47,570 nucleotides of DNA from Fidelibacterota bacterium (GCA_020346745.1 CP070787.1:1571608-1619177), one strand, 5' to 3'. Shown: positions 11,191 through 20,522, numbered from the stretch's first letter. Made by a program: numbers and translations. Notes: generated by a model not told the origin, from the letters alone.

Positions 11191-12699
11191 TTACTGTTCG
11201 CCAATTTCCAGAGCGTTATCCACCAGGTTCGGGATAGAATAGCTGGCAGGGTCCAGTGAAAAAGTCACGTGCCTGAATTCATGATCCGTTTCCGCCAGTT
11301 GATACAAGGGGAGGTAAGTGTCTTTGTTCAGGATGATATCCTTGATAGCCTTTACGAGGGCGTCGGCGTCCGCCCGGGTGCTATACAAGCCGAAGCTGGC
11401 CCGAACCATTCCAGGCTTGGGCAATCCCGAGGCAGCCAGATCCTCGTCACTCATGGCAATGTACTCAGCGGCTTGGTCGGGGATCATCTCAATGACATAG
11501 GGATGGGCACAGAAGCACTCATTACGTACGGCAATGTTGTGATAATCATTCAGGACAGCCGCTACCAGGGAATGGTGCACCCCTTCCACATTGAAGGAAA
11601 TGGAGGCTGCCCGTGGGCATGCTATGGTGTCCGTTGAGCCGTACACCTCTACTTCGGGAATGGACTTGAGCCCATCCAGGGCGTAATTGATGATCCGGTT
11701 TTCCTCCTCGACCAAGAAGTCCATGCCAATGCGGTCCAGCACTTCGATGGCGACGGCCAGCCCAATGGCGCCGGGGATATTGGGGGTACCAGCTTCTTCC
11801 CGGTCTGGGAATTTGGGTGAGACCGTGTAGCGCTCGGTGAAGACCCGCTCTACCATGCCTCCCCCTACCTCTTCCGGTTCCAGTTGAGAGAGATGCTCTT
11901 TGCGCGCAATCACCACACCCGGTGAGCCGGGTACGTAGGTTTTATGCCCGGAGAATATCAGGGCATCCACATCTTTGGCAGCATCAGTGTGCCCTGAGAC
12001 CTGCACCGGTATGTGCGCTACCATCTGAGCGGCATCCACAAGCACCAGGGCGCCATGCTTGTGTGCCAGACGGGCAATTTCCCCAATGGGATTGATAATA
12101 CCGGTCACATTGCTCACCCCCGTAATCGCCACGTAATTCACCCGCTTCTGTTCTCTCTCAAGTAGCTTCTCCAGTGCCTTGGTATCCACACAACCCATAC
12201 CATCCTTGTGGATGGCGACCGGTAGATGGATGACCCGCCCCAGATGCTTACGGTGAGGCAGATCGTTGGAATGATGCTCCATGATTGAAACCAAGACGGT
12301 ATCCCGCTCAGGCTGAAGATCCCGAAATACGCGGGCCATGCGGTTCACTCCCGCAGTGGTCCCGCTGCCGGTAAAGAAGCAGGTGTACTGCTCCGGGTCG
12401 GCATGGACGAACCTGAGAATGCGTTCGTGTGCCCAGGCGTAGGCCCGAGTGGCCAACCAGGCACTGTTGTGGAGCAGGCTGTGGGTGTTGGCATAGTGCT
12501 CCAGGAAGGCCGTGATTGCCCGGTGGGCGGCACCCATCATAAGGGTAGAGGCGGTAGAATCCAAGTAGATGCGACGGGTAGTCTGGCCGGAGGCTACCGG
12601 GTAGGTGGTATCTAAGCCTATGAAATCCCCCGCCACGCGGCGGAAAAGTTCCTCGCCACGGAGGGTCGTCTCTTCCATATCCGCACGGTGGTCGTTCAT
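11191..12699 (-). CDS. class V aminotransferase, cysteine desulfurase / selenocysteine lyase-like
   Basis: PLP-dependent enzyme of about 502 residues, longer than SufS (~406). The PLP lysine is in SGHKTYVPGSPG, and the PLP-holding Asp is in ALVLVDAAQM. The substrate loop contains RNECFCAHPY, where two cysteines lie at the position of the active-site Cys of SufS (consensus RTGHHCAQP). A cofactor-stacking His is in IMEHHSNDLPHR. It therefore probably takes S or Se from cysteine or selenocysteine, but the unusual loop and extra length make the exact substrate open. No sufBCD neighbours are present in the window. The start is uncertain: ATG at 12699 or 12678, neither with a clear ribosome binding site. 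Confidence 0.85.
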   Translation of the reverse strand: MNDHRADMEETTLRGEELFRRVAGDFIGLDTTYPVASGQTTRRIYLDSTASTLMMGAAHRAITAFLEHYANTHSLLHNSAWLATRAYAWAHERILRFVHADPEQYTCFFTGSGTTAGVNRMARVFRDLQPERDTVLVSIMEHHSNDLPHRKHLGRVIHLPVAIHKDGMGCVDTKALEKLLEREQKRVNYVAITGVSNVTGIINPIGEIARLAHKHGALVLVDAAQMVAHIPVQVSGHTDAAKDVDALIFSGHKTYVPGSPGVVIARKEHLSQLEPEEVGGGMVERVFTERYTVSPKFPDREEAGTPNIPGAIGLAVAIEVLDRIGMDFLVEEENRIINYALDGLKSIPEVEVYGSTDTIACPRAASISFNVEGVHHSLVAAVLNDYHNIAVRNECFCAHPYVIEMIPDQAAEYIAMSDEDLAASGLPKPGMVRASFGLYSTRADADALVKAIKDIILNKDTYLPLYQLAETDHEFRHVTFSLDPASYSIPNLVDNALEIGEQ

Positions 12700-12816
12700 G
12701 ACCAAAGGTACAAAATCAGGAGCGATTGAGGGTAGAGGGAGTTATGCGCGATTGTGTCGCCGTTTTGAATCCCCTAACGCACTCAGGATGACAAGTATGC
12801 GAGGGTAATGAGTGAC

Positions 12817-13863
12817 CTAGGTGCCAGCGGCCTCCAACAGGCTCTGGATATCCATAAGGTAGATCGCCATGCGGCGGGCACCCTCCGGGGCATCACGACT
12901 GGAAGAGAAGCTGATAGTATGCCCATCCGGCGAGAAAGAAGGAAAGCCGTCAAAGGCATCATTGTAGGTCAGACGAGTCTGGCTGCCGGTCTGCATGTTC
13001 ATAAGGAAAACCTCGAAGTTGTGGGGCGGCAGCATCTTCACGAAAACGAAGTGCACGCCGTCGGGGGCGGGGTTGGGTGCCCAGTTAACACCCTCTTCGT
13101 AGGTGATCCGGCGCAGGTCGGTACCATCGTGATTGATGGTATAAATTATCATGGGCATGCCGCGCTGTCCTTGATCCTGAATTTTCCACGCCCGGAAAAG
13201 GATGGTTTTACTGTCAGGCATATAAAAGGCCCCACCCTCCTGGTCATCCGGGGTGTCGGTGATCTGGATCTCATCGCTGCCATCAGGGCGCATGCGCCAC
13301 AGGTCCATCCGGCCATTGATTGAACGCCCGAAAAGCACCCACTCACCATCGGGTGAGAGCGAGACTTCAGCCTCGTAGAGCTCATTACGCGTCAGCCTCC
13401 GAAGGGCTGAACCATCGGGACGACAAGTATAGAGCTCAGCACCAGCGGGATAGTTAGCCGGATCAGAGTAATCACCCCTGGGGAGGTGACGGTTATCTCG
13501 GGTGGAGGTAAAAATCAGGTGTTGATTGTCAGGAAAGTAATACGCGCAGGCATCGGCACCCAGACTGTTAATACGCCGTTTATCCGTACCATCAAGATTC
13601 ACGGTGTAGACATGGTAATCTTCTTCGCCTTCAATGAGCCGGGCATTGAGAATCAGGCGCCGCCCATCAGGAGAAAAGTAGGACTCTGCCGCCGAATAGA
13701 AACCGGGCACAATCCTTACAGGGAGCTCGACACCCTCCGTAAGTACGACTTGTTCTTCCTGTCTGCTGCCGCAACCCTGGCAGACCAGAAACAGAGCGAC
13801 TAAAGGTATGGCGCTTGTCTTGACAGACCAGCCGATACGGCCGGATTGAGAAGCAAAGATCAT
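12817..13863 (-). CDS. PD40/WD40-like beta-propeller lipoprotein (TolB-related)
   Basis: 348-residue predicted lipoprotein with a lipobox-like LVCQGC after a hydrophobic segment near residues 19-30. The mature part consists of TolB-type PD40 repeats: YFSPDGRRLIL, SLSPDGEWVLFG, YMPDSKTILF, PAPDGVHFVF and SFSPDGHTISFSSSRD. These alternate with DGTDLRRIT-type strands, implying about six propeller blades. It lacks the N-terminal domain of true TolB, so it is a relative rather than the Tol-Pal component; such proteins bind peptides, glycans or other envelope proteins. GAGGA lies 8 nt before the ATG. It is transcribed away from ubiE and seems monocistronic. Confidence 0.88.
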   Translation of the reverse strand: MIFASQSGRIGWSVKTSAIPLVALFLVCQGCGSRQEEQVVLTEGVELPVRIVPGFYSAAESYFSPDGRRLILNARLIEGEEDYHVYTVNLDGTDKRRINSLGADACAYYFPDNQHLIFTSTRDNRHLPRGDYSDPANYPAGAELYTCRPDGSALRRLTRNELYEAEVSLSPDGEWVLFGRSINGRMDLWRMRPDGSDEIQITDTPDDQEGGAFYMPDSKTILFRAWKIQDQGQRGMPMIIYTINHDGTDLRRITYEEGVNWAPNPAPDGVHFVFVKMLPPHNFEVFLMNMQTGSQTRLTYNDAFDGFPSFSPDGHTISFSSSRDAPEGARRMAIYLMDIQSLLEAAGT

Positions 13864-13938
13864 CGATCTATCCTCATGCGTGAAATCGGGGAAAGTTAAT
13901 ATAATAACTGCCTGTCCATGCCGGTGAAATCAAGCCAA

Positions 13939-13956
13939 CAAGAATAGATATTCTTG
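13939..13956. repeat. short inverted repeat in a divergent intergenic region
   Basis: CAAGAAT and ATTCTTG, perfect 7-nt arms separated by AGAT, between the divergent PD40 lipoprotein and ubiE genes. The position fits an operator or a small hairpin; nothing further can be said from one copy. Confidence 0.4.
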
Positions 13957-14101
13957 CCCCTGCATAACGAATACAGCGTACTTTCGAACAGCGCAAATTC
14001 AAGTATCAGACCATAGGCAGATATGAATCACCAACCCAACTTGATCCCGGGCATGCCAATCTCGGTGGTGTAGCCTGGGTACTTTCAGAGCAGAACAATC
14101 C

Positions 14102-14815
14102 ATGGAGGATAAGCGACAATATACCCGAACCATGTTCAACGAAATTGCGTTCCGCTATGATTTGCTGAACCGTTTACTCAGCCTGGGAATGGACCTGCGG
14201 TGGCGAAATCGGCTGATCATTCCGCTCCAGGTACAGCCCGGTGAACGCGTGTTGGACGTGGCCTGCGGCAGTGGCGACGTAGCCCGGTTGATCCATAGAC
14301 GTCAACCGACATGCCTGATCACGGGCGCAGATCCGGCGCCTGCCATGCTTTCCATCGCTAGAAGGAAATTCCCGGCGCTAAATACCACCTGCTGTGAGAG
14401 CGAATCACTCCCTTTCCGGAGTGATAGTTTTCAAGTAGCTACCGTGGCTTTCGGCGTTCGCAATTTCAGCCGCCTCGAAACTGGACTGGCCGAAATCTAT
14501 CGCATCTTGACCCCTGGTGGACGACTGGGGATTCTTGAATTTGCCTTGCCAGATGAGGGTCGGTTCAAAAGGATATACAGCTGGTACCTGACCAAGGCGA
14601 TTCATCGCCTAGGAGCATTATTCAGTCAGGATTATGCTTATCGATATCTGCCGGAGTCAATTCAACACTTTCCAACCCCTGACGAATTTATGGGCCTCCT
14701 ACAAGCAGTAGGCTTAATCCAGATAAATACGGAAAAATATCTTGGAGGGGTCGTGAGAATTTACCGGGGATGGAAAAAGCAGGGGCACGGAGAGGACATA
14801 TTGAGCAAGGCCTAG
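14102..14815 (+). CDS. ubiE: demethylmenaquinone / ubiquinone C-methyltransferase (UbiE/MenG)
   Basis: Final C-methylation in menaquinone (or ubiquinone) biosynthesis; SAM-dependent, 237 residues, normal length. The N-terminal motif YTRTMFNEIAFRYDLLNRLLSLG and the following WRNRL are UbiE signatures. The SAM site is VLDVACGSGDVA (about residues 49-60), and VAFGVRNFSRLETGLAEIYR plus LTPGGRLGILEFALP match family motifs. The C-terminal YLPESIQHFPTPDEF is also conserved. In an organism of this type menaquinone is the likelier product, consistent with the succinate dehydrogenase at the right end. The ribosome binding site is weak. The stop codon overlaps the convergent pspC stop within CTAG. Confidence 0.95.
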   Translation: MEDKRQYTRTMFNEIAFRYDLLNRLLSLGMDLRWRNRLIIPLQVQPGERVLDVACGSGDVARLIHRRQPTCLITGADPAPAMLSIARRKFPALNTTCCESESLPFRSDSFQVATVAFGVRNFSRLETGLAEIYRILTPGGRLGILEFALPDEGRFKRIYSWYLTKAIHRLGALFSQDYAYRYLPESIQHFPTPDEFMGLLQAVGLIQINTEKYLGGVVRIYRGWKKQGHGEDILSKA

Positions 14816-15015
14816 CCGTTGTCTTCGTTCGGTCCTTCCGGCAGGATCATCCACGCAATTAGATAGGTGACAACAGCGGGTACAACCTGTGTAACCAGCC
14901 CGATAAAGACCAGCACAAGGCGGATCAGATTGGCATCAAAATGGTATATCTCCGCCAGCCCGCCGCAGATACCGGCAATTTTCTGGTCTGTTCGTGACCG
15001 GTACAGCTTCTTCAT
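14812..15015 (-). CDS. PspC-domain membrane protein
   Basis: 67-residue single-domain PspC protein: KKLYRSRTDQKIAGICGGLAEIY contains the hallmark GICGGLA, followed by a hydrophobic membrane segment (IRLVLVFIGLVTQVVPAVVTYLIAW) and ILPEGP. Family members are small inner-membrane proteins linked to phage-shock/envelope stress, although many stand-alone copies have no proven role. ATG at 15015 has a strong AAAGGGGAG 4 nt upstream; an upstream in-frame start at 15081 would add residues unlike the family. Confidence 0.9.
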   Translation of the reverse strand: MKKLYRSRTDQKIAGICGGLAEIYHFDANLIRLVLVFIGLVTQVVPAVVTYLIAWMILPEGPNEDNG

Positions 15016-15316
15016 GAACTCCCCTTTAGTGAACGACTGTTTCCTTGGCTGAATTGAGATCGGTACAAAGCGCTTACTCACAGGAGTTTAATGCCTGTCC
15101 TCGGGAAATTCCACCTGAACCAGCACGAATTCGGTAGTGTCCTCGGAATCCACCGCTCGAACTCATATCGAAACAGGAAACTGCCATCGAGACCAATCCC
15201 CATTTTCTCCGGACAAAAATCAGCTTCGACGAGCCGACAGCGCAGTATATCGAGGTTCATCCAGGAGTACATGTGGATAATTGCCTCCCATCTTTTCACT
15301 GTGTAAGTTGCCACCG
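15016..15316. other. intergenic region between pspC and pcm
   Basis: About 300 nt with no gene I can support. A 78-codon minus-strand frame (15078-15314) exists but has atypical composition (many Trp, Arg, Cys) and no family resemblance. The region holds the pspC and pcm 5' flanks and one copy of an 18-nt sequence repeated at 20617-20634. Confidence 0.5.
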
Positions 15317-15988
15317 ATGCGACGTAAAGATGACCTCGAAGCCATTCGGCAAAGGATGGTTGCGGAGCAGATTCGCGGTAGGGGGATCAGAGACGAACGT
15401 ATCCTTGCCGCCATGGCGACTATTCCTCGCCATCACTTCGTCCCTTACACAAAGCCCAGAGACGTCTACCGTGACGGACCTCTCCCCATCGGCCAGGGGC
15501 AAACTATCTCCCAGCCCTATATCACCGCTTATATGACGGATCTACTCCAACTCCGGGAAGCAAGCCGAGTTCTGGAAATCGGTACCGGCTCTGGGTACCA
15601 GGCAGCCCTACTGAGCTTTTTATGCACCGATGTTTATACTATCGAAATAATCAGGGCTCATTACATCCGGGCACGTAAGATCATCGAACGTCTCAAATAC
15701 AAGAACATCCACTTCAGAGAGGGAAACGGCCGGGAGGGATGGCCGGAAGAAGCGCCCTTTGACGGCATCGTAGTTACCGCCGCTGCTAAGGGTAAAGTCC
15801 CGGTTGCCCTGCTCAATCAGCTGAATGACGGGGGGCGTATGGTGATTCCTATCGGACAGTCCCTGTATGACCAACAATTGGTTGTGTATACACGAAAGAA
15901 AGATCGGCTGATTGAGAAAGAGGACTTGGCTGTGCGGTTCGTACCCCTAGTGGAGGGGAGTTCAACGAGTCAGCACGTTGAGAAGTAA
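15317..15988 (+). CDS. pcm: protein-L-isoaspartate O-methyltransferase
   Basis: Repairs damaged proteins by methylating L-isoaspartyl residues with SAM; cytoplasmic, 223 residues, usual length. Family motifs in order: MVAEQIRGRGIRDERILAAM, IPRHHFVP, IGQGQTISQPYI (the substrate-binding motif), VLEIGTGSGYQAALL (SAM motif I), FDGIVVTAAA and LNDGGRMVIPIG. I start at ATG 15317 because the conserved region begins there; an ATG 36 nt upstream is possible. No strong ribosome binding site is seen for either. Confidence 0.96.
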   Translation: MRRKDDLEAIRQRMVAEQIRGRGIRDERILAAMATIPRHHFVPYTKPRDVYRDGPLPIGQGQTISQPYITAYMTDLLQLREASRVLEIGTGSGYQAALLSFLCTDVYTIEIIRAHYIRARKIIERLKYKNIHFREGNGREGWPEEAPFDGIVVTAAAKGKVPVALLNQLNDGGRMVIPIGQSLYDQQLVVYTRKKDRLIEKEDLAVRFVPLVEGSSTSQHVEK

Positions 15989-16190
15989 AGACCAAATACT
16001 ACAAAACGTGAGAGCATCAAAAACCATCTGAACAATCGCCGATGAGCAGCACTTGTGTAGACCGGAGGAACACGCTGATCGACTAGCCATCCCGCCTACG
16101 ATCACCACACATCCATCTTCACGGGTATCCCGATCACAATAACGGCCGCAATACGTGAGTGGTGGATGAGAATCTGGAGCTGCCAGTAGC

Positions 16191-16748
16191 CTAGGCACTA
16201 CCTCCGAAACCGGAGAACTGAGATATCTCAATGCCGAACTGCCGCGCAGCTTCAGCCCACTTGGAATGATCGGCTTCGCCAAAGATAAAATCACCACTGG
16301 CAGGAACCACCAGCCAATCCCCATTGGCTATTTCCCGGTCCAGTTGCTCAGGACCCCAACCGGCATACCCCATTGTGAAGCGGTAGCGCGCCGGTCCCTT
16401 GCCATCCTGAATATCCTGCATAATCTCCGAGTTAGTGGTTAGGGAAACATCCTTAGCAATGGGGATAGTTCCATCGGTCTCATATTCTGGAGTATGTAGA
16501 ACGAATCCAACATTCGGCTGCACTGGACCACCGTAATATATATCTCTGATCCCCTCCTCGCCTTTGGCGGGGCCAATCCCCAAAGCCTGAAGGATGACGG
16601 CGGCGTCAGCCGATGGCAGCGGTCGATTGATTACTAATCCCATGGAACCTTGGCCGTCATGATCACAGATATAGATCACGGTCTTCTCAAAGAAACCATC
16701 GGTCAAGTGAGGCATAGAGACCAGGAAATGATTACGCAACGAATCCAT
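16191..16748 (-). CDS. YqgE/AlgH family protein (UPF0301)
   Basis: 185 residues matching the UPF0301 family from end to end. The N-terminal NHFLVSMPHLTDGFFEKTVIYICDHD, GSMGLVINRPL, YYGGPVQPNVGFVLHT and the C-terminal GYAGWGPEQLDREIANGDWLV are all family hallmarks. The biochemical function is unknown; the Pseudomonas member AlgH affects alginate regulation, but that role does not transfer safely. It converges with pcm across a 202-nt gap in which I see no feature. Confidence 0.95.
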   Translation of the reverse strand: MDSLRNHFLVSMPHLTDGFFEKTVIYICDHDGQGSMGLVINRPLPSADAAVILQALGIGPAKGEEGIRDIYYGGPVQPNVGFVLHTPEYETDGTIPIAKDVSLTTNSEIMQDIQDGKGPARYRFTMGYAGWGPEQLDREIANGDWLVVPASGDFIFGEADHSKWAEAARQFGIEISQFSGFGGSA

Positions 16749-16943
16749 TTGAATTGCCGTTTGTGTCTACAACCTCCCAGCTGTTCCCGATATAAAATCC
16801 TTAATCATGACTGTAAATGAAACCAGTTCTCTATACTTACAAGATAGTGCTTTTTTAACTACTGTGCGTATAAAATTAAGCCCGGATCTGCTCTCCAATA
16901 AGTCACAATCCGCTGCAAGCAAGTATAAGAGCAGTGGCCAAGA

Positions 16944-18158
16944 TCAGTAAATAAATCTCTGAAAGCTATACGGCACAACTTTAGCACCAGTTCCATGAAT
17001 TGTATCACCAAGGACTTTTTTCCACTCTTGCATTTCGGTATTGATTTCATCGACAGTCATAGCTCTCAACCCTATCTCAGCGGCAAGAGGCAGATATGGC
17101 GCCTGTGGATTGGGACTGAACGCCGAAAGATAAATGATATCTCCCTTCGAGAGCGGCAATAATTGCGCCAGAGAGGCCGATTCATTCAGGTGTTTCTCCC
17201 GAAAATCATGTCCTCCCAAACCCACCATGAAAATAATGACAACCGCTACGCCCGCTGCCTTCAGGGAATGTACCACATCGTACACATTCTGCCGGGAGCC
17301 GGGCTTCTGAACGAATGTCAACAGAGCCTCATCGCCACTCTCCACACCAAGGGAAACGCGTCGCAATCCCAGCTCCTTGAGCTTGCGGTAATCATCAACG
17401 GTCTTGCGCGTCCCGGTGTAAATATCCATGAACGCGTGTATGCCGCCATGTTTCAAAGCCTTCTGTAGAGCCGGAGTTTCGTGTAATATATTTACCAGTT
17501 CAAATAATCTGGCGGTAGTGATAGCTATTGCATTGGCATCCCCTAGAAACAAGGACGTCCGGTAGGAAAGTCCCTCGCCCATAAAGTCAAGGACCAGCCG
17601 AATATGCTCTCGAAACTCCCCTGGTGTACGGACGTGAAAGGTCTTGTCCCGGTACAGTGTGCAGAAGGTGCACTTGTTGTAGGTGCAGCCATCTGTTGCC
17701 TGGACGACTAGAGCCCGATACTGATCCGGGGGTAGAATCGGGATATGTCCGTACAACTGCGAGAAATCTCGAGCACTTGAGGCAAGACGGTCATACGAAT
17801 AATCTACGGCCCGCTGCAAAACCTCCTTCGTAGCTGGGTGTGCGGCAGCTGCGGTTCTATCCTCCAACAACCGACCCACCTGTGCCCGTAAATCTTCCAG
17901 ATGAACGCGCGCTTCATCATCCCTGAGGCTACGCTGCCGTAAAGTTGGGCCGGTCTTTCCCCCATCCCTCCAACGGCGTTGAAAGATATTGTCCAATCCC
18001 CTTCGAATATTGGTCCCACGATCATAGGAGCCCAGGTAGCGGCCAGCATGATCATAAGACACAAGATTCTGTTCGGTGAGTGAGACTGTCAGGGCATCAG
18101 CCTTATGGCTTACAATGATTTCCCGATCACCATACTTCCATCGAGTCAGTGCCATCAT
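16944..18158 (-). CDS. radical SAM protein
   Basis: 404 residues. The cluster motif is GCTYNKCTFCTLY (C-x4-C-x2-C) near residue 170, a spacing known in one branch of radical SAM proteins with GCxxNKCTFC signatures. An N-terminal ~150-residue region precedes the radical SAM barrel. Within the barrel SLFLGDANAIAI and RRVSLGVESGDEALL correspond to the SAM-binding beta strands, and VAVVIIFMVGLGG follows. The reaction is unknown; this branch has no characterised role that I can name. AGAGGT lies 8 nt before the first ATG. Divergent from the homocysteine methyltransferase gene with 71 nt between. Confidence 0.9.
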   Translation of the reverse strand: MMALTRWKYGDREIIVSHKADALTVSLTEQNLVSYDHAGRYLGSYDRGTNIRRGLDNIFQRRWRDGGKTGPTLRQRSLRDDEARVHLEDLRAQVGRLLEDRTAAAAHPATKEVLQRAVDYSYDRLASSARDFSQLYGHIPILPPDQYRALVVQATDGCTYNKCTFCTLYRDKTFHVRTPGEFREHIRLVLDFMGEGLSYRTSLFLGDANAIAITTARLFELVNILHETPALQKALKHGGIHAFMDIYTGTRKTVDDYRKLKELGLRRVSLGVESGDEALLTFVQKPGSRQNVYDVVHSLKAAGVAVVIIFMVGLGGHDFREKHLNESASLAQLLPLSKGDIIYLSAFSPNPQAPYLPLAAEIGLRAMTVDEINTEMQEWKKVLGDTIHGTGAKVVPYSFQRFIY

Positions 18159-18229
18159 TCAAATTTACCTCTGGTGACTCCGCGCAGGGTGGGCGTATTT
18201 TATAGCCACCAAGAGCAATCTGGAGACAC

Positions 18230-19147
18230 ATGTCGACTATCGCCAACCTGCTTCACCAAGCAAGCCCGGTTCTGCTTGATGGAGCAATGGGCACCGAATT
18301 GGACCAGCGCGGCGTTGACGTGTCCTTACCCCTGTGGTCTGCCAGCGCACTGACCACTGCTCCTGAGATTATAAGTACAATCCACCAGGATTATCTCGCC
18401 GCTGGCGCCCAAATTCTCACAGCCAATACTTTCCGCACTACCACATATACGTACATGCGTGCAGGACTGAGTGAGCAGGAAGCCCGTGTTGCTGCTCAAC
18501 GAGCTTCAGAGAAGGCTGTGGCCCTCGCCCGCGACGCATGCCAAAAACACACCTCTCAATACCAACTTGTGGCCGGATCCATTGCACCCATAGGGGATTG
18601 CTACACTCCCTCAGATTACCCAGGCAGGGAGCTCGCTCAAAGAACCTATAGTGAGCTGACACTTTGGCTAGCAAATGCGGGAGTGGGACTGCTCTTGCTG
18701 GAGACTCACATCAACCTGGAGGAAGCAGAAATCGCACTGAGGATGGCTGGGGGTACCGGACTCCCGGTATGGATATCCTACCTGATCAACAGAGATCTTC
18801 GACTCTTGGGCGGGACATCTCTACATGAGGCCGTGAAAACCGCCGAGGCAGAGGGGGCACAAGGCATCTTGATTAATTGCGTAACCCTGCCAGTAGCGAA
18901 GATCGGAGTTGAAGCGCTGACCAACATGACTTCTCTACCCTTTGGTGTCTACGCCAATGCTGGTTGCAGCCAACCCTCAATCGATGGGAAAATTGAGGAC
19001 TGTGTTTCCGATACAGAATTTGCCTCCGCTGCGTGTGAATGGGTGAAAGCAGGCGCACGGATAGTCGGCGGCTGTTGCGGCACAACCCCCCAAACCATCG
19101 CGCTTCTGCGGCAGGAACTAACTCCCCTTGCCTCAACCAGCAGTTAA
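18230..19147 (+). CDS. homocysteine S-methyltransferase family protein
   Basis: 305-residue zinc-dependent methyltransferase that moves a methyl group from a donor such as S-methylmethionine or betaine to homocysteine, forming methionine. Motifs: LLDGAMGTELDQRG at the N terminus, AGAQILTANTFRT, ILINCVTLP with the first zinc Cys (about residue 223), and IVGGCCGTTPQTI with the other two zinc cysteines (about 285-286). It is a stand-alone domain, like MmuM/BHMT and unlike the large MetH. GGAG lies 5 nt upstream of ATG. The donor cannot be assigned. A MarR-family gene follows 15 nt later on the same strand. Confidence 0.93.
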   Translation: MSTIANLLHQASPVLLDGAMGTELDQRGVDVSLPLWSASALTTAPEIISTIHQDYLAAGAQILTANTFRTTTYTYMRAGLSEQEARVAAQRASEKAVALARDACQKHTSQYQLVAGSIAPIGDCYTPSDYPGRELAQRTYSELTLWLANAGVGLLLLETHINLEEAEIALRMAGGTGLPVWISYLINRDLRLLGGTSLHEAVKTAEAEGAQGILINCVTLPVAKIGVEALTNMTSLPFGVYANAGCSQPSIDGKIEDCVSDTEFASAACEWVKAGARIVGGCCGTTPQTIALLRQELTPLASTSS

Positions 19148-19162
19148 TTGTAACCTACAAAT

Positions 19163-19579
19163 ATGTATGTCGCAGAGGTCCTTCGTGATCTGACCTGCCA
19201 GTTGCAGGCGTTATTGCGTATCCTTGCTCACGAGCAGCACCTCAGCCTGACGCAGGCACAAGTGATGCTCAATCTACCCGTTGACGGCCTCGGCATATCT
19301 TTGCTGGCACACCGGCTGGGGCTTGACGTCAGTACCATGAGCCGTGTCATTGCTAAAATGGAAGAGCAGGGGTGGGTGAGCCGAGACCGGGATGCCAAGG
19401 ATCGACGGATAAGCAGGGTGATGCTTACTACCGCCGGCAATGATCTGCATCAGAACCTGATAAGCGCATTCGAGTCGGAGGTAAATGAGATTCTCACAGA
19501 AATGGATACCGAACAGCAGGAATTCTACAGCCAACATCTGGAGGAGTTAACCTGGCGGATGATGCGCCATCGACAATGA
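19163..19579 (+). CDS. MarR-family transcriptional regulator
   Basis: 138 residues with the MarR winged helix-turn-helix: LSLTQAQVMLNLP, then ISLLAHRLGLDVSTMSRVIAKMEEQGWVSR with recognition helix VSTMSRVIAKME, and the wing DAKDRRISRVMLT. The flanking helices should form the dimer interface and a small-ligand pocket. It sits 15 nt after the homocysteine methyltransferase gene, probably in one transcript, so it may regulate this unit; that is an inference from position only. No clear ribosome binding site precedes the ATG. Confidence 0.9.
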   Translation: MYVAEVLRDLTCQLQALLRILAHEQHLSLTQAQVMLNLPVDGLGISLLAHRLGLDVSTMSRVIAKMEEQGWVSRDRDAKDRRISRVMLTTAGNDLHQNLISAFESEVNEILTEMDTEQQEFYSQHLEELTWRMMRHRQ

Positions 19580-19730
19580 CCAACAACCTTTCCTCAGCCT
19601 TTCCCAATGCCATTCCAGGTTGGCATGGTATCCAACACCGGCAGCTACCCTGCTCTGGGGAGCAGGACCGGGCAAGACAGAAACGTTTCCCACTCATCGA
19701 GCACACCAGACTACAATCGGCAAAGCGTAC

Positions 19731-20444
19731 ATGAACCGAATCATCATATCGATACTTCGCTGGACATTCGGTTATCTGACCTACGTTATATGCGGTACAC
19801 TGCTGATAATTACCACCTGGATGCCCCCGGAAAGTTTGCGCTACCGCATGGCTACCATCATGAGTCGTGCTATCCTGTGGGCCTTGGGTGTGCGCTTGAA
19901 AGTTGTAGGCACCTATCCTGACGACCAGAGCTATATCTACATGGCGAATCACGCAAGTTTCATCGATATGTTTGTCTTGGCGGCGATCATGAAGGGCAAG
20001 TACACGGGAGTTATGGCCGAGGAACAGATGAAATATCCGCTTTGGCGAGTGATCATCAACCGATTCCAGGCAATTCCAATTCGACGGCGGGATCGTGAGG
20101 CTGCCATGGCCGCAATTAAAGTGGCTGAAGACCGACTCCAACGCGGCTACCAGGTCGGCATCCTGCCAGAAGGCACCCGCACCCTGACCGGTAGGCTGGG
20201 ACCGTTGAAAAAAGGCGGTTTTCATATGGCCCTGAACACCGGAGCTCCTATCATACCAATCGGGATTGAGGGGGCCTTCCGCTTTAAACCTAAAACAACC
20301 TGGTTGCTCCGTCCGGGCCCCGTCACCGTGCGTATAGGCCAACCCATCCCTGCAGAGCGCTACCAGAAAATGACCATGGAAGAAGCCATGGAGGTTGTGC
20401 GGCAGCAATTATTGGTATTGACTGGGGAGCAACTAGCCGCTTAG
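19731..20444 (+). CDS. plsC: 1-acyl-sn-glycerol-3-phosphate acyltransferase
   Basis: Makes phosphatidic acid from lysophosphatidic acid at the inner membrane; 237 residues. An N-terminal membrane segment (YLTYVICGTLLIITTW) precedes the catalytic NHASFID motif (NHx4D, residues 73-79). Motif II is FQAIPIRRRDREAA, motif III is LPEGTRT, and motif IV is GAPIIPIGIEGA. I start at ATG 19731; an in-frame start at 19620 would add residues unlike the family. The upstream gap of 150 nt holds nothing I can identify. Confidence 0.94.
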   Translation: MNRIIISILRWTFGYLTYVICGTLLIITTWMPPESLRYRMATIMSRAILWALGVRLKVVGTYPDDQSYIYMANHASFIDMFVLAAIMKGKYTGVMAEEQMKYPLWRVIINRFQAIPIRRRDREAAMAAIKVAEDRLQRGYQVGILPEGTRTLTGRLGPLKKGGFHMALNTGAPIIPIGIEGAFRFKPKTTWLLRPGPVTVRIGQPIPAERYQKMTMEEAMEVVRQQLLVLTGEQLAA

Positions 20445-20522
20445 CATGCTGAACAATGCTCTTGCGGGGGCCCCCTGACCACCCACAAGGGGCAGCTGCT
20501 CATCTGATATCTATTAAAATGA

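Noticed and set aside
12817-13863. Calling the PD40 lipoprotein TolB
   Set aside because: It lacks TolB's N-terminal domain, has a lipobox, and no tolQRA or pal genes are adjacent.
15078-15314. 78-codon minus-strand frame upstream of pspC
   Set aside because: Composition is unusual (Trp, Cys and Arg rich), no signal or domain is visible, and it overlaps the likely pcm leader.
19494-20408. A 304-codon minus-strand open frame
   Set aside because: It lies antisense to plsC and the end of the MarR gene, both with clear family motifs, and its His/Arg/Cys-rich peptide resembles no family.
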